From: Gammaproteobacteria bacterium
GTDB taxonomy: Bacteria; Pseudomonadota; Gammaproteobacteria; SZUA-152
Direction of reading: 5' to 3'
Assembly: GCA_030613605.1 (NCBI GenBank)
Contig: JAUWLO010000070.1
Coordinates: 1 to 9,533, forward strand
DNA: 9,533 nt
This document shows, piece after piece, positions 6,832 through 9,533 of the stretch; within the stretch, counting starts at the first letter, position 1, and every line of letters starts with the position of its first letter. The position numbers were made by a program, and so were the translations under genes. The notes under the pieces are model-generated. The model had not been told where the DNA came from, searched no databases, and saw only the letters and a program-made list of their open reading frames with translations.

Positions 6832-6865
6832 TTGGATAACTTACCCTTACAAGCCGGTTATCCAA
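6832..6865. promoter_or_regulatory. Perfect 9-bp inverted repeat before the flavoprotein gene
   Basis: TTGGATAAC (6832-6840) and GTTATCCAA (6857-6865) are exact inverted copies, 16 bases apart. As DNA this suits a dimeric regulator site; as RNA it is a 9-bp hairpin in the leader. No T-run follows, so it is not a terminator. It lies just upstream of a weaker promoter candidate, TTGGCA (6869-6874) and TATAAC (6894-6899) with a long 19-base spacer. Confidence 0.4.
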
Positions 6866-6952
6866 ATATTGGCAATAAAAACAAAATTAAGCTTATAACT
6901 CGTTTACCAGGGATTCTCGGCACGTACCGGGAACTGTGAAAAGAAGGAATTA

Positions 6953-8320
6953 ATGGAACAACAGTCTGGATTTTACTCTGACCTACTTTATTTACTCTCA
7001 GTGGCAGGCGCAGAAGACGCCTATAAAATCCTGACGTTTTTGATCCCTATTGGTCTTGCCTGGTATATCTACAGAAAAGTTAAATCCAAACGCGACTTAC
7101 AAAACCAGGCTTTGTTTCTTGCCGCCAAAGAAGCCGGACTCGGGGATCCCCCTGTTTCACTGCATCCCGTTATTGATCAAAACAGTTGCCTGGGCTGCGC
7201 CACCTGCGTAGATGCCTGCCCGGAAGGCAATGTTATTGGCGTCATTCGTGAAAAAGCACAACTGATCAACCCCAGCCACTGTATCGGCCACGGTGCCTGT
7301 AAATCGGTCTGCCCCACCGGCGCCATTACCCTGGTATTGGGTAACGAAAAACGCGGCATCGATATTCCCCTGCTGAATTCGAATTTCGAAACCAACGTTC
7401 CCGGCCTGTTCATTGCCGGGGAACTGGGAGGAATGGGGCTAATTCGTAATGCTATTGAACAGGGTCGCCAGGCAATGGAAAGTGTGCGCACGCTAATCGG
7501 AGGAATGTCGTCAAACGTACCCTACGATGTTGTCATCATCGGTGCCGGACCAGCCGGGTTCTCTGCATCCCTCTGCGCCCACCAGCATGAGTTACGCTAC
7601 GTCACCCTTGAACAGGAAGACCTGGGGGGCACAGTAGCCCATTTTCCTCGAGGCAAAATAGTGATGACCGCACCGGTACAACTTCCTATTATCGGTCAGG
7701 TGAAATTTTCCGAAACCACCAAAGAGGCATTGATAGAATTTTGGAGAAAAGCCGAGCAACGTTCAGGGGTTAAAATCAATTACCAGGATCGCATGGACAC
7801 TATTGATAAAACCGATGATGGTTTTATCGTGAAAACAGCGACTGCCGAGTATCATACCAAAGCACTTTTATTGGCCATCGGTCGTCGCGGCACCCCGAGA
7901 AAGCTCGGAGTTACTGGGGAAGACCAGACAAAAGTAGTGTATCGACTGGCAGACCCTGCGCAATACCGAAACCAGCACGTATTGGTGGTGGGAGGGGGAA
8001 ATAGCGCCCTCGAAGCCGCCATTTCCATATCAGAAGAACCTGGCACCACGGTGACATTGTCATATCGCAGCAACGCTTTTGCTAAAGCCAACCCCAAAAA
8101 TGTTGAAAAAATAAACGCGGCTGCTGAAGCGGGGCGCCTTAACCTCCAGCTAAAATCCACCGTTAAACAAATCGATGAAAAACACGTCACCTTAAATCTG
8201 GAACACGGTGAATTGAAAATGAAAAATGACGGGGTCATTGTTTGTGCAGGCGGTATATTGCCAACGCCGATGTTGAAAACCCTGGGCGTAGAGATTGAAA
8301 CCAAACATGGAACTCTTTAA
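6953..8320 (+). CDS. Membrane-anchored ferredoxin-fused FAD/NAD(P) oxidoreductase
   Basis: The 455-residue protein has, in order: one hydrophobic segment (about 25-41); two ferredoxin-type motifs, C79-xx-C-xx-C-xxx-C89-P, complete for a [4Fe-4S] cluster, and C110-xx-H113-xx-C116-xxx-C120-P, where His replaces the second Cys; a T-N-V-P-G-L-F-I-A-G-E segment (147-157); an FAD-binding GAGPAG (197-202); and a NAD(P)-binding GGGNSA (347-352). The fold is that of thioredoxin reductase-like flavoproteins, but no CxxC disulfide pair is present, so it is not a thioredoxin reductase. The TxxxPGLFxAG motif normally lies at the carboxy end of such enzymes; here it precedes the FAD motif, and the protein stops soon after the last NAD(P)-region strand, which suggests a circularly permuted FAD domain. 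SYR (370-372) after the NAD(P) strand hints at NADPH. AAGGA lies 4 bases before the ATG. It likely moves electrons between NAD(P)H and a membrane acceptor or donor; direction and partner are unknown. Confidence 0.85.
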   Translation: MEQQSGFYSDLLYLLSVAGAEDAYKILTFLIPIGLAWYIYRKVKSKRDLQNQALFLAAKEAGLGDPPVSLHPVIDQNSCLGCATCVDACPEGNVIGVIREKAQLINPSHCIGHGACKSVCPTGAITLVLGNEKRGIDIPLLNSNFETNVPGLFIAGELGGMGLIRNAIEQGRQAMESVRTLIGGMSSNVPYDVVIIGAGPAGFSASLCAHQHELRYVTLEQEDLGGTVAHFPRGKIVMTAPVQLPIIGQVKFSETTKEALIEFWRKAEQRSGVKINYQDRMDTIDKTDDGFIVKTATAEYHTKALLLAIGRRGTPRKLGVTGEDQTKVVYRLADPAQYRNQHVLVVGGGNSALEAAISISEEPGTTVTLSYRSNAFAKANPKNVEKINAAAEAGRLNLQLKSTVKQIDEKHVTLNLEHGELKMKNDGVIVCAGGILPTPMLKTLGVEIETKHGTL

Positions 8321-8407
8321 TTTAAACCCATCTTACTGACTGCGCGAATTCTTGCTCAGCACCAACAACGACCGGCCCTTAGTTACGCAATTATTAACAC
8401 GCTACCC

Positions 8408-9533
8408 TTATTTGAAAGGCGGATCCTTTTTATCAAGTTGGTTGCTAACAATTTCCACGCCCGCTTCCCGCCTACGCATAAACAAAGGCCAAAAAATGAT
8501 ACCAATGGCCAGTGTGGCCGCCACCAAATATGCAATCCAGTCTGGCGGCCGAAAGCTTTCTGTCGTGCCTCCGCCTGACTCACTTTCATTTTCTGTCATA
8601 AGCGCCAGGCGCGCCTTTGAATTTTGCAACTTCTCCTCAGCATCTTTTGACCCGAGCATACGTGCATGCTGGTACCACCTGGTGGCTTCACGCAAATCCG
8701 AACCTGCTCCCCAGCCATGTTCAAATATTTTTCCCAGACTTAGAGCAGCCTCGGCATTTCCTGCAACAGCTCGTTCCAAATACCAGCTGACCGCTATCGA
8801 ATTGCCCGCGCTAAAACTCCCTTCCTGATTTGTCAGGTTAGCGAGAAGGTTTTTGGCGACCTGGTGACCATTACCGGCTGCCGCAGATAACCACTTTCTC
8901 CCCAGCTTTTCATCACGTCCCGCACTATTGCCATACAACATTGAAATAGCCAAACGATACTGCGCGCTAGCATAACCCTGGTTCGCCGATTTTTTATACC
9001 AACCCAGTGCCTTTAATTTATCAACTGGCACTTTAATGCCTAAATCATACATTCGGCCCAAATTATATTGCGCGCTAGACAGCCCTTTCTTTGCCTGTAG
9101 GCGAATAGTGGCAAGATTACCCTGTGCCAGCGTACGATTTTCTTTTAGCGATTTTTTTTCTACAAACTCCGGCACAACACTTTCTATTCGTTCAAGTTTC
9201 TTTTTCTTTGCCCGAGATGTCTTTTTCGGTACACCGGTTTCCTTTGCTTGCCCCTTATTCGTTCCTGCAACAATCACGCGGGTTTCCCGACGCTCCCTGA
9301 TAGTCGATTTTTCTTTAGCCTGTTGCTGGACAGTTGATTTTTGTTTGGCGTTATCGATCAATCGGAGAAGAAGACCAGCCGCCTTCGCTTCATCCTGTAA
9401 ATAAACTTTTCGTACTTTTGTTAGTACACCTTTCTGGTCAAGCGTGTCGGGCACATATTCTTCAAACAGCTGTTCATTCAGTGACTTCGCAAAACCATGG
9501 TCCTGTTTTGCTGCTTTACGAATCAAGCTTTCT
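8408..9533 (-). CDS. Sel1-repeat protein with C-terminal membrane segment (5' end outside window)
   Basis: The frame is open through the right edge; TTG 9526 is not a convincing start because the codons before it (Ser, Glu) stay open, so the amino end is probably missing. The visible ~374 residues contain a basic, low-complexity region with many Lys, Gln and Arg (about residues 60-125), then four or so Sel1-like repeats of ~36 residues (for example SAQYNLGRMYDLGI, SAQYRLAISMLYGN, EAALSLGKIFEHGWG), and a hydrophobic segment near the C-terminus (IAYLVAATLAIGIIFWPLF) followed by RRR. Sel1 repeats are protein-interaction solenoids. Its tail-anchored layout and nearness to the cytochromes suggest a scaffold or assembly role, but membership of the same pathway is only inferred. 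It converges with the flavoprotein gene across an 87-bp gap in which I see no strong terminator. Confidence 0.75.
   Translation of the reverse strand, partial: ESLIRKAAKQDHGFAKSLNEQLFEEYVPDTLDQKGVLTKVRKVYLQDEAKAAGLLLRLIDNAKQKSTVQQQAKEKSTIRERRETRVIVAGTNKGQAKETGVPKKTSRAKKKKLERIESVVPEFVEKKSLKENRTLAQGNLATIRLQAKKGLSSAQYNLGRMYDLGIKVPVDKLKALGWYKKSANQGYASAQYRLAISMLYGNSAGRDEKLGRKWLSAAAGNGHQVAKNLLANLTNQEGSFSAGNSIAVSWYLERAVAGNAEAALSLGKIFEHGWGAGSDLREATRWYQHARMLGSKDAEEKLQNSKARLALMTENESESGGGTTESFRPPDWIAYLVAATLAIGIIFWPLFMRRREAGVEIVSNQLDKKDPPFK

Larger units (their letters stand above)
6270..6952. other. Divergent control region between the TPR and flavoprotein genes
   Basis: This 683-bp stretch has no convincing gene. 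It contains candidate promoters facing both ways (6413-6440 minus; 6581-6609 plus), a triple 9-bp direct repeat (6441-6467), an inverted repeat GTCGT/ACGAC overlapping the minus -10, a doubtful 58-codon ORF (6621-6797) and a 9-bp inverted repeat (6832-6865) before the flavoprotein. The length and content suggest regulated divergent transcription. Confidence 0.55.

Noticed and set aside
7177..8304. Minus-strand frames opposite the flavoprotein
   Set aside because: They lack domains, and the plus strand has intact iron-sulfur, FAD and NAD(P) motifs.
8352..9404. Plus-strand frames opposite the Sel1 gene
   Set aside because: No domain or ribosome binding site; the minus strand has clear Sel1 repeats.

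Overview
The window looks like part of an extracellular or cross-envelope electron-transfer locus from a Gram-negative bacterium. A gammaproteobacterium is the best guess, judged from moderate GC, Sel1/TPR accessory proteins and multiheme cytochromes with Sec-type signal peptides; no rRNA or other phylogenetic marker is present, so this is inference. The strongest content is two very heme-rich c-type cytochromes encoded on the minus strand. One has at least 31 CxxCH motifs and runs off the left edge of the window. The other has 21 motifs and is complete.

Layout from left to right. Positions 1-2320 (minus): a giant repeat-built multiheme cytochrome. Its reading frame is open from a stop at 2333-2335 down to base 1, and the carboxy end lies outside the window. 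2321-2712: intergenic, with weak hairpins and a probable terminator for the next gene. 2713-4311 (minus): a 21-heme cytochrome made of seven three-heme groups. 4316-5368 (minus): a membrane protein with two H-x13-H helices, read as a di-heme b-type cytochrome; it ends only 4 bases before the 21-heme start. 5514-6269 (minus): a membrane-anchored TPR protein. 6270-6952: a divergent control region with candidate promoters in both directions, a perfect triple 9-bp direct repeat, a small doubtful ORF and a 9-bp inverted repeat. 6953-8320 (plus): a membrane-anchored iron-sulfur flavoprotein with two ferredoxin-type sites and a dinucleotide-binding oxidoreductase domain whose FAD domain appears circularly permuted. 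8408-9533 (minus): a Sel1-repeat protein with a C-terminal membrane segment, cut by the right edge.

How the genes may work together (inference): the flavoprotein would exchange electrons between NAD(P)H and an iron-sulfur or quinone partner at the inner membrane. The di-heme cytochrome b would move electrons across or within that membrane. The 21-heme protein would act as a periplasmic wire, and the giant cytochrome as the long-range, perhaps extracellular, conductor. The TPR and Sel1 proteins would help assembly or scaffolding. The direction of electron flow cannot be read from the sequence, and no outer-membrane porin is visible in the window.

The most notable structure is in the giant cytochrome. 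Its ~47-residue two-heme units are arranged in a higher-order period of four units (eight hemes, 564 +/- 3 bp), with each unit type recurring in the same order in every block.
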